From the NCBI GenBank assembly GCA_022360905.1, contig JAKSBX010000217.1, positions 54,094-118,093 on the forward strand: DNA of 64,000 bases, read 5' to 3'. The stretch comes from Chromatiales bacterium (GTDB taxonomy: Bacteria; Pseudomonadota; Gammaproteobacteria; Chromatiales; Chromatiaceae). Positions 1 to 9,617 of this stretch are shown here, in pieces. The translations under genes and the position numbers were made by a program. The first letter of the stretch is position 1, and the number at the start of each line of letters is the position of its first letter. The notes beneath the pieces were generated by a model. The model saw only the letters and a program-made list of their open reading frames with translations, ran no database searches and was not told the origin of the DNA.

Positions 1-1
1 G

Positions 2-592
2 GCGAGCCAGTTGCAACAGGCAAACTACAGTGTGATCAGCTGGAGTGCGGCCGAATTCGATGTGCCACACGCAGAACTCTCCATTCTGGGTTTCGTGGAA
101 TTGGCAAAAACACTGAATGAAAAGTGCCGCAGCGCAGCACTGCCTCTGGCCGGCACACTCGCCGATATCACCAGCAACCAGGTTACGACCTGGCAGCTTG
201 GCTACCCCCTACGTACCCGGCTGCAGCGGGGCTATCCTGAACACGATCCGATACTCAATCGCTGGCAGGGTCTGATCGCTCGGGGAGAGAGCGATCTGTT
301 GCTCTGGACATCATCACTCTCACCACTGACGCCGCCACCGGACAGTGAGATTCCGACCATCGTCTTAGGACACCCGGGAATGAGTTTCAAAACGCCCCCG
401 TCAGTCTATATTCCTGTGGGTATACCAGGCATTGACCATCACGGTCATTGGTATCGTAGTGATGCGGTCTGCCCATTGCCACTGAGCAAATTGAGACGCA
501 GTAAGCTGCCATCCGTTGCGGACATCGCGAACCTATTGAGCAGGCAGTTGCTGACCGCCTCCGGCGTTTCTGAGAGGGGTGTCAGATGTTGA
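2..592 (+). CDS. fhcB: Formylmethanofuran dehydrogenase subunit B-like (FhcB), C-terminal part; truncated by window start
   Basis: Frame is open to the window edge; directly upstream of and overlapping fhcA; followed by fhcD and fhcC. Confidence 0.75.
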   Translation, partial: ASQLQQANYSVISWSAAEFDVPHAELSILGFVELAKTLNEKCRSAALPLAGTLADITSNQVTTWQLGYPLRTRLQRGYPEHDPILNRWQGLIARGESDLLLWTSSLSPLTPPPDSEIPTIVLGHPGMSFKTPPSVYIPVGIPGIDHHGHWYRSDAVCPLPLSKLRRSKLPSVADIANLLSRQLLTASGVSERGVRC

Positions 593-2250
593 TCAAACTT
601 GCCGGTGCTACCGTTTACGATCCAGCCAACAACATCGATGGCGAAATCCGTGATATCTATATCCGTGACGACAAAATCGTCGCCACACCGCAAACGGGTG
701 AGACGATTCATCAAACCTACGCTCTTGACGGTAAAATTGTCATGGCGGGCGCCATCGATCTGCACACCCATATCGGCGGCGGCAAGGTCAATATCGCTCG
801 TACCATGCTGCCGGAAGACCAACGGGGAAGCGCCAGAGCGCGTACTGAATTGACTCGTTCAGGCGGCGGACATGCTGCGCCTTCGACCCTGTCAGCCGGA
901 TACCGCTATGCAGAAATGGGTTACACCAGCTGTTTCGAACCGGCGATTCTTCCAGTCAACGCCAGGCAGGCCCATATGGAGATGGCCGATACGCCGATGC
1001 TCGACACCGGTGGTTATGCCATGCTCGGAAACGATGATCTACTGTTGCAACTGATTGCCGAAGGTGCCGAACAACAGACAATCAATGACTATGTCGGTTG
1101 GATTTTGAAAGCTACACAGTGCATCGGCATAAAAGTGGTCAATCCTGGCGGGATCAGTGCCTTTAAATTCAACCAGCGGGCCCTGGATGTTGATGATCTG
1201 CATAGCCATTACCAGATCTCACCGCGAGATATCGTGCGCAAATTGAGTCGGGCCCTGAATGAACTTTCAGTACCCCACCCGCTGCATGTCCATGCCAGCA
1301 ATCTGGGGGTACCGGGCAACTATCGATCAACCCTGGCAACCATGGATGCCGCAGAAGGATTCCCCATCCATCTGACTCACATCCAATTTCACAGCTATGG
1401 TACCGAAGGTGACAGACATTTCTCTTCGGCAGCCGCCGATATCGCCGAAGCGGTAAACAGCAGGACCAATATCTCCATTGACGTGGGACAGGTGATGTTC
1501 GGGCAGACTGTGACCGTCTCCGGCGATGTCATGGCACAACATGCCAATCATCGTCACGCTCATCCCAACAAGTGGACCTGCATGGATATCGAATGCGATG
1601 CGGGCTGTGGCGTTGTACCGTTTCGCTATCGAGACAAGAATTTCGTCAATGCCCTGCAATGGGCCATCGGCTTAGAACTGTTTCTGATGGTGGATGATCC
1701 CTGGCGGATCTTTCTTACCACGGATCATCCCAATGGCGCGCCGTTTACCAGCTATCCCCATTTGATCCGGCTGCTTATGGAGCGTAGTTTCCGTAACGAT
1801 CTGCTGTCTCAAATCAATCCGGACGCCGCCGCTGCCAGCCATTTGCAGAGCCTGGATCGGGAATATTCGCTCTACGAGATTGCCATTATGACCCGCGCAG
1901 CGCCGGCAAGAATCCTCGGCATGACCGATCGGGGTCAGCTTGGCCCTGGTGCCATGGCTGATATTACCGTCTATCATCCGGGAGGAGATCCAGAACAGAT
2001 GTTTGAGCGCCCCATGCTGGTTTTCAAGGCGGGGCAGCCTATTGTCGAGGAGGGTCGAATCAGCCAACCGGTGGCGGGAAAAACCCAGGTAATCCGACCG
2101 GAGTTTGACGAAGATATTGAGAAACGGATAAAACCCTGGTTCGATCGCTACCAAACCACCGCTATGGAGAACTTTATCATTTCTGATGACGAGATGGCAG
2201 AAGGCATCGGCAGCCCGATCAACATCCACCCTTGTAGGCAAAGCAGCTGA
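586..2250 (+). CDS. fhcA: Formyltransferase/hydrolase complex subunit A (formylmethanofuran dehydrogenase subunit A family)
   Basis: Amidohydrolase-type metal motif DLHTHIGGGK; FhcA-like sequence; operon context. Confidence 0.92.
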   Translation: MLIKLAGATVYDPANNIDGEIRDIYIRDDKIVATPQTGETIHQTYALDGKIVMAGAIDLHTHIGGGKVNIARTMLPEDQRGSARARTELTRSGGGHAAPSTLSAGYRYAEMGYTSCFEPAILPVNARQAHMEMADTPMLDTGGYAMLGNDDLLLQLIAEGAEQQTINDYVGWILKATQCIGIKVVNPGGISAFKFNQRALDVDDLHSHYQISPRDIVRKLSRALNELSVPHPLHVHASNLGVPGNYRSTLATMDAAEGFPIHLTHIQFHSYGTEGDRHFSSAAADIAEAVNSRTNISIDVGQVMFGQTVTVSGDVMAQHANHRHAHPNKWTCMDIECDAGCGVVPFRYRDKNFVNALQWAIGLELFLMVDDPWRIFLTTDHPNGAPFTSYPHLIRLLMERSFRNDLLSQINPDAAAASHLQSLDREYSLYEIAIMTRAAPARILGMTDRGQLGPGAMADITVYHPGGDPEQMFERPMLVFKAGQPIVEEGRISQPVAGKTQVIRPEFDEDIEKRIKPWFDRYQTTAMENFIISDDEMAEGIGSPINIHPCRQSS

Positions 2251-2284
2251 CGATCAACATCCACCTTTGTAGGCAAAACAGCTG

Positions 2285-3181
2285 ATGATCATTAACGGTA
2301 CCGAAATCGAAGAGACTTTTGCAGAAGCATTCGGCATGAGTGCAACCCGGATCATCATCACGGCGATCGATGCAAAATGGGCCCGTATCGCCGGAGAAAC
2401 CATGACAGGATTTGCCACCTCGGTGATCGGTTGCGGTGTTGAGGCCGGTATCGAAACGGAACTATCCCCCGAACAGACGCCGGATGGGCGCCATGGGGTT
2501 TCCGTACTGCTTTTCGCCATGTCCGGCAAGGCACTGGCAAAACAGCTGGAGACCCGGGTGGGCCAGTGCGTTCTAACCTGTCCCACCACGGCGGTCTTTT
2601 CAGGCATGCAGGGGGAGAAGCAGATGCCACTGGGTAAGAACCTGCGATTTTTCGGTGATGGCTATCAGATTTCCAAACAGATCGGAGCGAACCGCTATTG
2701 GCGGGTGCCAGTAATGGACGGCGAGTTTCTCTGTGAAGAGCGTGTCGCCAGAACAGGCGCGGTCGGTGGCGGTAATTTTCTGGTGCTGGCGAATCATCAG
2801 CAGCAGGCGTTAACCGCCTGTGAAAAGGCGATTGTTGAAATGCGTAAGCTGCCGAATGTGATCATGCCTTTCCCGGGTGGCATTGTACGCTCCGGCTCCA
2901 AAGTCGGCTCGAAATACAAAGGCCTGATGGCTTCAACCAATGACGCTTACTGCCCCACCCTAAGAGGCCTGGTGAATAGTAATCTAGACAACGATATTGG
3001 TGCGGTAATGGAAATCGTCATCAACGGCCTGACCGATGAGGATGTTCGATTGGCTACCCGCACCGGTATCTCAGCCGTCTGTGAGCTGGGTGCAGCCGGT
3101 GGTATCAAACGGATTTCGGCGGGAAATTACGGAGGAAAATTGGGTCAATTCCACTTTCATCTGCGGGAGGTGATGGCATGA
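2285..3181 (+). CDS. fhcD: Formylmethanofuran--tetrahydromethanopterin formyltransferase
   Basis: FTR-family sequence (MIINGTEIEETFAEAFGMSATRIIITA..., PFPGGIVRSGSKVGSKYKGLMASTND). Confidence 0.95.
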   Translation: MIINGTEIEETFAEAFGMSATRIIITAIDAKWARIAGETMTGFATSVIGCGVEAGIETELSPEQTPDGRHGVSVLLFAMSGKALAKQLETRVGQCVLTCPTTAVFSGMQGEKQMPLGKNLRFFGDGYQISKQIGANRYWRVPVMDGEFLCEERVARTGAVGGGNFLVLANHQQQALTACEKAIVEMRKLPNVIMPFPGGIVRSGSKVGSKYKGLMASTNDAYCPTLRGLVNSNLDNDIGAVMEIVINGLTDEDVRLATRTGISAVCELGAAGGIKRISAGNYGGKLGQFHFHLREVMA

Positions 3182-3993
3182 GTATGCCAACCCTTAAGCT
3201 GCGCGCTCCTCTCAACCGTCGAATTGACATGTCCCCCTTCATCCCGGAGCTTATTGCCGACAAATCGGCTGATGAGATTGCTCGCATCCCGGTTTGGCTG
3301 GGCAACCGACAGGTGGATACGGGAGAGCTGTTTGAAATCAGTGGCAACCCATCAGAGGTTCTGCTGATCCAGTCAGAGAGTGATAAGCTCGATATGATCG
3401 GCGCCGCGATGAAGCAGGGTTCCATCCTGGTCGAAGGCAATGCTGGAGCCTATCTGGGATGCGCCATGGCTGGTGGGGAGATTCGGGTCACCGGTGATAC
3501 GGGAACAGCAGCCGGGTGTGCCATGAGAGCCGGTGATCTGGCCGTAGAAGGCAATGCCGGGGACTTTCTCGGAGGTGCACTGACCGGTGAACGACAGGGT
3601 ATGCGCGGTGGCAGGATCTCGGTTCAAGGCGATAGCGGGGATCGGGCTGGCGATTTGATGCGGCGCGGGACAATCCTGATTGGCGGAAATACTGGGGATT
3701 ATTGTGCCTCACGGATGGTTGCGGGAACGATTATCGCAATCGGCCAGTGTGGTCGGCACACGGGTACCGCCATGCGTCGCGGCACGCTGATCACCTCAAA
3801 CAAACCGGCCAGCTTACCCGCCACGTTCAATAGCAACGGTATCCATTCGTTGAGTTTTCTCACCCTCCTGAGGCAGCAAGTAGCCACCCTAGCAGGCTTT
3901 TCCGGTTTAACTGAGATGGGTGTTGAGGTGGAACGATGGGTGGGAGACCTCAGTTGTGATGGCAAGGGAGAGATACTGATCTGGCAAAGCTGA
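3178..3993 (+). CDS. fhcC: Formylmethanofuran dehydrogenase subunit C
   Basis: Gly-rich beta-helix repeats (GxxxGxxMxxGxIxVxGxxG) typical of FhcC/FwdC; overlaps fhcD end. Confidence 0.92.
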   Translation: MSMPTLKLRAPLNRRIDMSPFIPELIADKSADEIARIPVWLGNRQVDTGELFEISGNPSEVLLIQSESDKLDMIGAAMKQGSILVEGNAGAYLGCAMAGGEIRVTGDTGTAAGCAMRAGDLAVEGNAGDFLGGALTGERQGMRGGRISVQGDSGDRAGDLMRRGTILIGGNTGDYCASRMVAGTIIAIGQCGRHTGTAMRRGTLITSNKPASLPATFNSNGIHSLSFLTLLRQQVATLAGFSGLTEMGVEVERWVGDLSCDGKGEILIWQS

Positions 3994-4255
3994 GCAGGCA
4001 ATCTTTAGGGCCTGTTAAAGCTAATCCAATCGACCCTGTTGTATCGACAACTGTACCTAATGTGGCACACAGCCTGTGCCAATTACCCACTGATCCTCTT
4101 CATGCTCGGGAAAAAATCCCAGAGGAATTGATCCATAGTTGTTGTCGAACCCATAGACATGCCGAAAAGTGTGTATGTGAGCAGATATTTTGTGCAAAGG
4201 CACGTTTGTTGCTAATAGGTCTAAGCATACTGTCCGATGAACAAGCATAAGACAG

Positions 4256-4271
4256 TGGCATTTTAAATGCG
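4256..4271 (+). promoter_or_regulatory. Candidate sigma54 -24/-12 promoter upstream of pqqA
   Basis: TGGCAT-TTTAA-ATGCG; GG-N10-GC spacing correct, two core mismatches. Confidence 0.4.
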
Positions 4272-4311
4272 CATCAAGCGCAATTGATACAGCAACCGAG
4301 GAGTGATGTTT

Positions 4312-4386
4312 ATGAAATGGTCTACCCCTTCCTATGAAGATCTGCGTTTTGGTTTTGAGATCAATCTCTATATCAATAACCGCTAG
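4312..4386 (+). CDS. pqqA: PQQ precursor peptide PqqA (24 aa: MKWSTPSYEDLRFGFEINLYINNR)
   Basis: Conserved E-x3-Y (FEINLY) core; GAGGAG RBS at 4298-4303; immediately upstream of pqqB; absent from the ORF track because of its length. Confidence 0.93.
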   Translation: MKWSTPSYEDLRFGFEINLYINNR

Positions 4387-4398
4387 CAGGTAACCGAA

Positions 4399-4425
4399 GT
4401 TACCACCTGCTCAGCAGGTGGTAAC
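4399..4425 (+). promoter_or_regulatory. Perfect 12-bp hairpin (3-nt loop) between pqqA and pqqB
   Basis: gttaccacctgc-tca-gcaggtggtaac; no following T-tract. Confidence 0.75.
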
Positions 4426-4445
4426 GGATATAACAATAAAATCAC

Positions 4446-5360
4446 ATGCTGATACATATCCTCGGTTCCGGTGCCGGTGGTGGCTTTCCCCAATGGAACT
4501 GTAACTGTTCAAACTGCCAGGGAGTCAGATCGGGCAGTATTAACGCGATGCCCAGGACACAATCATCCATAGCAATCAGTGCAGACGGTCAGGAGTGGGT
4601 ACTCTTCAACGCCTCCCCCGATATACGAGCACAGCTGGAAGCCTTTCCCACCCTACAACCCGGTCGCGCCATTCGGGATACCGCAATCCGCGCCATTCTC
4701 TTGGTTGATGCGCAAATCGATCATACGACAGGACTGCTGCTGCTCAGAGAGCATACTGAACCCTGGGACGTCTACTGTACTCAAGCGGTCCATGAGGATT
4801 TAACCAGCGGTTATCCGATTTTTAACATCCTGGGACATTTCAGGGGTGTGAACTGGCATGAAGTAAAAACCGATCAATCGAGTTTCACCATTCCAGGTAT
4901 AGAAGGTCTGAGATTCACCGCTGTACCACTGAAGAGTGAAGCACCACCCTACTCGCCCCATCGACATAATACAGTTCCGGGTGACAATATCGGCGTACGT
5001 GTCGAGAACACTGAAAGCGGACGCAATCTCTTCTACGCACCAGGGCTGGGATCGATGGAACCCCACATACTGCCCTATATGCAGCAGGCCGATGTGGTAC
5101 TGGTTGACGGTACGCTCTGGACCGACAATGAAATGGTTCAGGCCGGAATCAGTAAAAAACTGGGCAGTGAAATGGGCCACCTGGATCAGTCCGGTAAAGG
5201 CGGCATTATCGAAATTCTCAGTAGCCTGACAAAACCGCGAAAGATACTCATCCATATCAACAACACCAATCCGATCCTGGTGGATGACTCAAAAGAGCGC
5301 CTCGCATTGACAGAAGCCGGTATCGAGGTATCAGCGGATGGCATGCAACTTGAACTTTAA
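4446..5360 (+). CDS. pqqB: PQQ biosynthesis protein PqqB
   Basis: [27 protein letters not shown]-terminus typical of PqqB; operon context. Confidence 0.97.
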   Translation: MLIHILGSGAGGGFPQWNCNCSNCQGVRSGSINAMPRTQSSIAISADGQEWVLFNASPDIRAQLEAFPTLQPGRAIRDTAIRAILLVDAQIDHTTGLLLLREHTEPWDVYCTQAVHEDLTSGYPIFNILGHFRGVNWHEVKTDQSSFTIPGIEGLRFTAVPLKSEAPPYSPHRHNTVPGDNIGVRVENTESGRNLFYAPGLGSMEPHILPYMQQADVVLVDGTLWTDNEMVQAGISKKLGSEMGHLDQSGKGGIIEILSSLTKPRKILIHINNTNPILVDDSKERLALTEAGIEVSADGMQLEL

Positions 5361-5374
5361 TTTAGAGAAATATC

Positions 5375-6106
5375 ATGAGTCCGAATAAAAATGCCCCCTG
5401 GTCAAAACAGGAGTTTGAAAAAAAACTCAGAGAAAAAGAGAAGTACTACCACATCAATCATGAATTTCATCTGCTGATGAACAGCGGCAAACTCGACAAA
5501 CCGGCCATCCAGGGATGGGTTGCCAACCGTTTTTACTACCAGGTAATCATTCCGGTAAAAGATGCGGCGATCATGGCCAACTGTCCAGAGCGGGATGTCC
5601 GTCGACATTGGATTCAACGCATAATCGATCATGACGGTACCCAGGGCGATGAGGGGGGAATTGAAGCCTGGTTGCTGTTAGGTGAAGCTGTGGATCTCCC
5701 CAGAGAGGAGTTATTGAGCCACAAACATCTGTTACCAGGAGTCAAATTTGCAATCGATGCCTATGTCAATTTTGCCCGTCAGCAACCCTGGGAGATTGCC
5801 GCCAGCTCCTCGTTGACAGAGTTGTTCGCCCCAACCATACATCAGAAAAGGCTCGATAACTGGCCGCAATACTATCCTTGGATCGATGAACGGGGATACC
5901 ACTACTTTCGTAAACGCTTGACCGAAGCGAGACGTGATGTGAAGTATGGGCTGGATATCACTTTAAATTACTACAAGACCCGTGAACAACAGGAGAAAAT
6001 GTTGGAAGTACTGCAGTTCAAGCTCGATATACTCTGGACCATGCTCGATTGCATGTGGATGGCCTATGTCGAAAACAAACCGCCGTATCACAACATTGAA
6101 AGCTGA
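5375..6106 (+). CDS. pqqC: Pyrroloquinoline-quinone synthase PqqC
   Basis: PqqC family sequence ([16 protein letters not shown]...[12 protein letters not shown]). Confidence 0.97.
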   Translation: MSPNKNAPWSKQEFEKKLREKEKYYHINHEFHLLMNSGKLDKPAIQGWVANRFYYQVIIPVKDAAIMANCPERDVRRHWIQRIIDHDGTQGDEGGIEAWLLLGEAVDLPREELLSHKHLLPGVKFAIDAYVNFARQQPWEIAASSSLTELFAPTIHQKRLDNWPQYYPWIDERGYHYFRKRLTEARRDVKYGLDITLNYYKTREQQEKMLEVLQFKLDILWTMLDCMWMAYVENKPPYHNIES

Positions 6107-6109
6107 TCG

Positions 6110-6394
6110 ATGAGCAACCATTTCAAAGCGGATGATATCCCGCAGATCTCAGCCACCTTTCGTTTTCAGTGGGAAGAGGCGCAAGGTTGCCATGTGCTTC
6201 TCTATCCTGAGGGCATGGTTAAATTGAATCTCGCCGCCGGTGAAATATTGAAACGCTGTGACGGCATTAACAGTGTCGACCTGATCATAAAGGATTTGAA
6301 ATCAGCCTATCCCGATGCCGATCTGGATAGCGACGTTTATCATTTTCTGGATACCGCTTATGACAACCAATGGATCCGACACAAGTCCGCCTAA
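6110..6394 (+). CDS. pqqD: PQQ biosynthesis peptide chaperone PqqD
   Basis: Small RRE-type protein between pqqC and pqqE. Confidence 0.95.
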   Translation: MSNHFKADDIPQISATFRFQWEEAQGCHVLLYPEGMVKLNLAAGEILKRCDGINSVDLIIKDLKSAYPDADLDSDVYHFLDTAYDNQWIRHKSA

Positions 6395-7517
6395 ACCCCT
6401 CTGGCTACTGGCGGAATTGACTTACAAATGCCCGTTGCAATGCCCATACTGCTCCAATCCGATGGACATTGCGCGCTACACGGACGAACTGTCGACCGAA
6501 GAGTGGATCCGGGTTTTCAAGGAAGCCCGTGCTTTAGGTGCAGTTCAACTCGGTTTTTCAGGCGGTGAAGCATTAGTACGCAAGGATCTGGAGGTCCTGA
6601 TCGCTGAAGCGCATAAGCTGGGCTACTATACCAACCTGCTGACCTCGGGAGTAGGCATGGATGAAGCGCGTATCAAAGCGTTTAAAGAGGCTGGCCTTGA
6701 CCATATCCAGGTCAGTTTTCAAGCCAGCAGTGAAGAGCTGAATAACTATATTGCCGGCAACAACTCATTTGAGCACAAACTTGAAATGGCCCGGCTGGTA
6801 AAAAAATATGACTATCCGATGGTTCTCTGTTTCGTGCTGCATCGGCACAATGAGGATCAGGTAGAGCAGATCCTCGAGATGTCTCATGCCCTTGAAGCTG
6901 ACTATGTGGAACTGGCAACTACCCAATACTACGGCTGGGCACTGCATAATCGTGACCAACTGATTCCAAGCCAGGCTCAAGTAGAAGCGGCTGAGGCTGT
7001 AGCGCATCGATACCAGGAAAAGTACAAAGGTAAAATGCGGATTTTCTATGTCGTTCCTGATTATCATGAAGATCGTCCCAAGGCCTGCATGAATGGCTGG
7101 GGCGCTGTTTTTCTTACGATTGCACCTGACGGTACCGCACTCCCCTGTCATGCCGCCAGTGAGCTTCCCGGACTGACGTTTCCCAACGTACGCGATCACA
7201 CGATTGAATGGATATGGAACGATTCAAACGATTTCAACAAATTCAGAGGGTTTGGCTGGATGAAAGAACCCTGCCGGGACTGCTCGGAAAAGGAAAAGGA
7301 TTTTGGTGGTTGTCGTTGCCAGGCCTACCTGCTGACAGGTGATGCGACCAATGCAGATCCAGTCTGTAGTAAGTCTCCCCATCATGGGCAGATGGTTCAG
7401 CTGGTCAAACAAGCTAATATGGAAACCAAGCCTAATACAGCACCACTGGTTTTCCGCAATATGCGTAACTCGAAAAAACTAACCGCGCACAAGTGGCCGG
7501 CAACGAGCAAATCCTGA
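6360..7517 (+). CDS. pqqE: PqqA peptide cyclase PqqE (radical SAM)
   Basis: [11 protein letters not shown] radical-SAM motif and SPASM cysteines; ATG at 6360 fits better than the ORF-track start 6315; overlaps pqqD. Confidence 0.96.
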   Translation: MTTNGSDTSPPKPLWLLAELTYKCPLQCPYCSNPMDIARYTDELSTEEWIRVFKEARALGAVQLGFSGGEALVRKDLEVLIAEAHKLGYYTNLLTSGVGMDEARIKAFKEAGLDHIQVSFQASSEELNNYIAGNNSFEHKLEMARLVKKYDYPMVLCFVLHRHNEDQVEQILEMSHALEADYVELATTQYYGWALHNRDQLIPSQAQVEAAEAVAHRYQEKYKGKMRIFYVVPDYHEDRPKACMNGWGAVFLTIAPDGTALPCHAASELPGLTFPNVRDHTIEWIWNDSNDFNKFRGFGWMKEPCRDCSEKEKDFGGCRCQAYLLTGDATNADPVCSKSPHHGQMVQLVKQANMETKPNTAPLVFRNMRNSKKLTAHKWPATSKS

Positions 7518-7565
7518 TCGATCCGGGTAACCCTGGTTAGTAAAACCAGTTCAGCTTCAACACCA

Positions 7566-8546
7566 TCATAACAATCCTAACAACTTGTCCCGCATCGCAT
7601 CTGTCTCTTTAACCAATGCAGCGACCATCGCAGGATCATCAATCAGATGGCCTGCTTGTGGCAATCGAGTGAATCTTGAGTCCGGTATTGATTGATGAAG
7701 CTGCCAGGCAGCTTGCAGTCTACAGGTGATATCCAATACCCCGTGTACGATTGCTACTGGCATTGGCGGCAATCGTGACATTCGTTTTAAAAGTTCATCA
7801 TCAGACAGAAAATAGCCATGTTTTGCATAGTGGGTTTCTAGCTTCACCTTTGCCAGCAGGCGTTGATTCTGTTGTTCGATTTGCTCATCTTGCCCGGAAG
7901 TTTTCTGCAATTTACCTGGGAGGTGCCAATTGGCCACATTTGCCCCCCACTCCGCCCACTTGTTCGCAGCGGATAAGGCGACCTCAACACTACCCTGATG
8001 GACAGCTGTGTGATACCAGTTGATCAGATCGGCAGCAGATCTGCAGGGATAGACGTCCTCTGTAAATTTTTTCCAGGCTGCCGGCAGCAGCTGCTGGAGC
8101 TCGTAAAAAAACCACTCCAAGTCACTCATTCTGGCGAGAAAAACACCTCTGAGGATCATTCCCAATATTTTTTCGTGATGCTTTTGGGCATAGGCCAGGC
8201 TCAATGTTGCTCCCCAAGAACCGCCAAACAGTAACCATCTGTTGATACCAAGATATTCACGAATCGTTTCAAGGTCTTCAATAAGATCCTGAGTCGTGTT
8301 ATTGGCCGTTTCGCCAAGTGGTTCTGATTTACCGGCTCCGCGCTGGTCAAACAAAATGACCCGATAGGCTCGCGGGTCGAAAAACCTTCTGTGAGCAGAA
8401 TTGCAACCCGAGCCTGGTCCACCATGCAGAAAAACAACCGGAATACCCTGCTCCGACCCTGATTCTTCAACATACACTTTGTGGCTCATGTCGACAGAGA
8501 TTTTGTGCTCCGCATAAGCTTCAGATGAAGAGTAGAGGGATTTCAT
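7566..8546 (-). CDS. pip: Proline iminopeptidase (alpha/beta hydrolase, S33 family)
   Basis: HGGPGSG, DQRGAGKS and GGSWGATLSLAY motifs. Confidence 0.92.
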   Translation of the reverse strand: MKSLYSSSEAYAEHKISVDMSHKVYVEESGSEQGIPVVFLHGGPGSGCNSAHRRFFDPRAYRVILFDQRGAGKSEPLGETANNTTQDLIEDLETIREYLGINRWLLFGGSWGATLSLAYAQKHHEKILGMILRGVFLARMSDLEWFFYELQQLLPAAWKKFTEDVYPCRSAADLINWYHTAVHQGSVEVALSAANKWAEWGANVANWHLPGKLQKTSGQDEQIEQQNQRLLAKVKLETHYAKHGYFLSDDELLKRMSRLPPMPVAIVHGVLDITCRLQAAWQLHQSIPDSRFTRLPQAGHLIDDPAMVAALVKETDAMRDKLLGLL

Positions 8547-8703
8547 GATAGTGCCACCTGGCAGTGCAATGTGTGACTATTACTAATCAGACCATAAGTA
8601 TATCGCTTTCAGCTGCCCTGTGCCTGCCCACAGCAAGGCATCAAAACATTGATGGATGGAAAATGAGCCTCAGCCCCAATGGTCTATCAATAAGGGAGGT
8701 TGC

Positions 8704-8792
8704 GCCTGAAAAAGCTCAACTCGGCGTTGCTCGTCGCTCATTTAGAACAACCAAACTACGCTCATCGCGCTTTGATTGGCGCTTTTTCAGGC
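8704..8792. repeat. Palindromic intergenic element with 12-bp perfect terminal inverted repeats
   Basis: gcctgaaaaagc (8704-8715) and gctttttcaggc (8781-8792). Confidence 0.6.
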
Positions 8793-9391
8793 ACAGCAGG
8801 GCGCATTGGATTAGTATTATCAGGCCCTAATACGGCTTGCTTCTGAGACACAATCTTAGATCGCTTGAAGAGGCAAAATATGGCTGAAATAAAGTGTCCC
8901 AGAGGTGACACACAGTAAATCTTCAGGCCGAAAAAATGAATCACATCATATTTTCAGACTGATCTCTGATAATCCGCTTAGTAACTTCAATAGAAGAAAA
9001 TAATCGAGGCAATTCTTAAACTTTCTTAAGGATTACAATTAATGATAAATACAATTTTAAAATCAAATAATTAAGCCAACCACTTGATGCTTGCACTCAA
9101 TATCTTTTCAAGTCACGAATTAATCATTTGTTCGTTTCTTTGGCCGCCGTGGGCAGAGCAAAATCAGTAATTTTCCAATTTAATTCAGTCGCTTATCACA
9201 AATACACAGCAACTATCGACTTAATAATCAATTTCAGTTTTGCTCAATCCCTCAGAGAGATCCCACAACGCTTCTCTACATACGGTAACAGGCATAAAAC
9301 AGGCTGAACATTAGCCGGGGCGAGCCAAACTGCATTTCAGCCGCTTGTTATCGCTCAACAAATAGCACCGGCCTAAAACGAAATTATCTGT

Positions 9392-9408
9392 TTGGCACAC
9401 AAGTTGCT
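9392..9408 (+). promoter_or_regulatory. Sigma54 -24/-12 promoter upstream of xoxF
   Basis: TTGGCAC-ACAAG-TTGCT, a full match to TGGCAC-N5-TTGCW. Confidence 0.82.
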
Positions 9409-9617
9409 CAACTCTCTTTGTCGCCTGATAGGACTGCCTGTACTGACGCGACATAATTTTCACTTATAGAAAAAATTAGGAGCTGTTAATTGATCGTAAT
9501 GGAGGAGTAATACCGAGTATTTCGATTCAGACTCTGCAGTATTGTCACTTTTTTAGAATCGTCCGATATCTCTTTTGAGGCAGTCTCACTAATGAATAAA
9601 ACCCGAGGATAGAAACT

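Noticed and set aside
1672-2241. 189-aa minus-strand ORF
   Set aside because: Antisense to fhcA; no family signal
4062-4250. 62-aa ORF between fhcC and pqqA
   Set aside because: Overlaps an antisense ORF of equal length, no RBS or family; probably non-coding leader sequence
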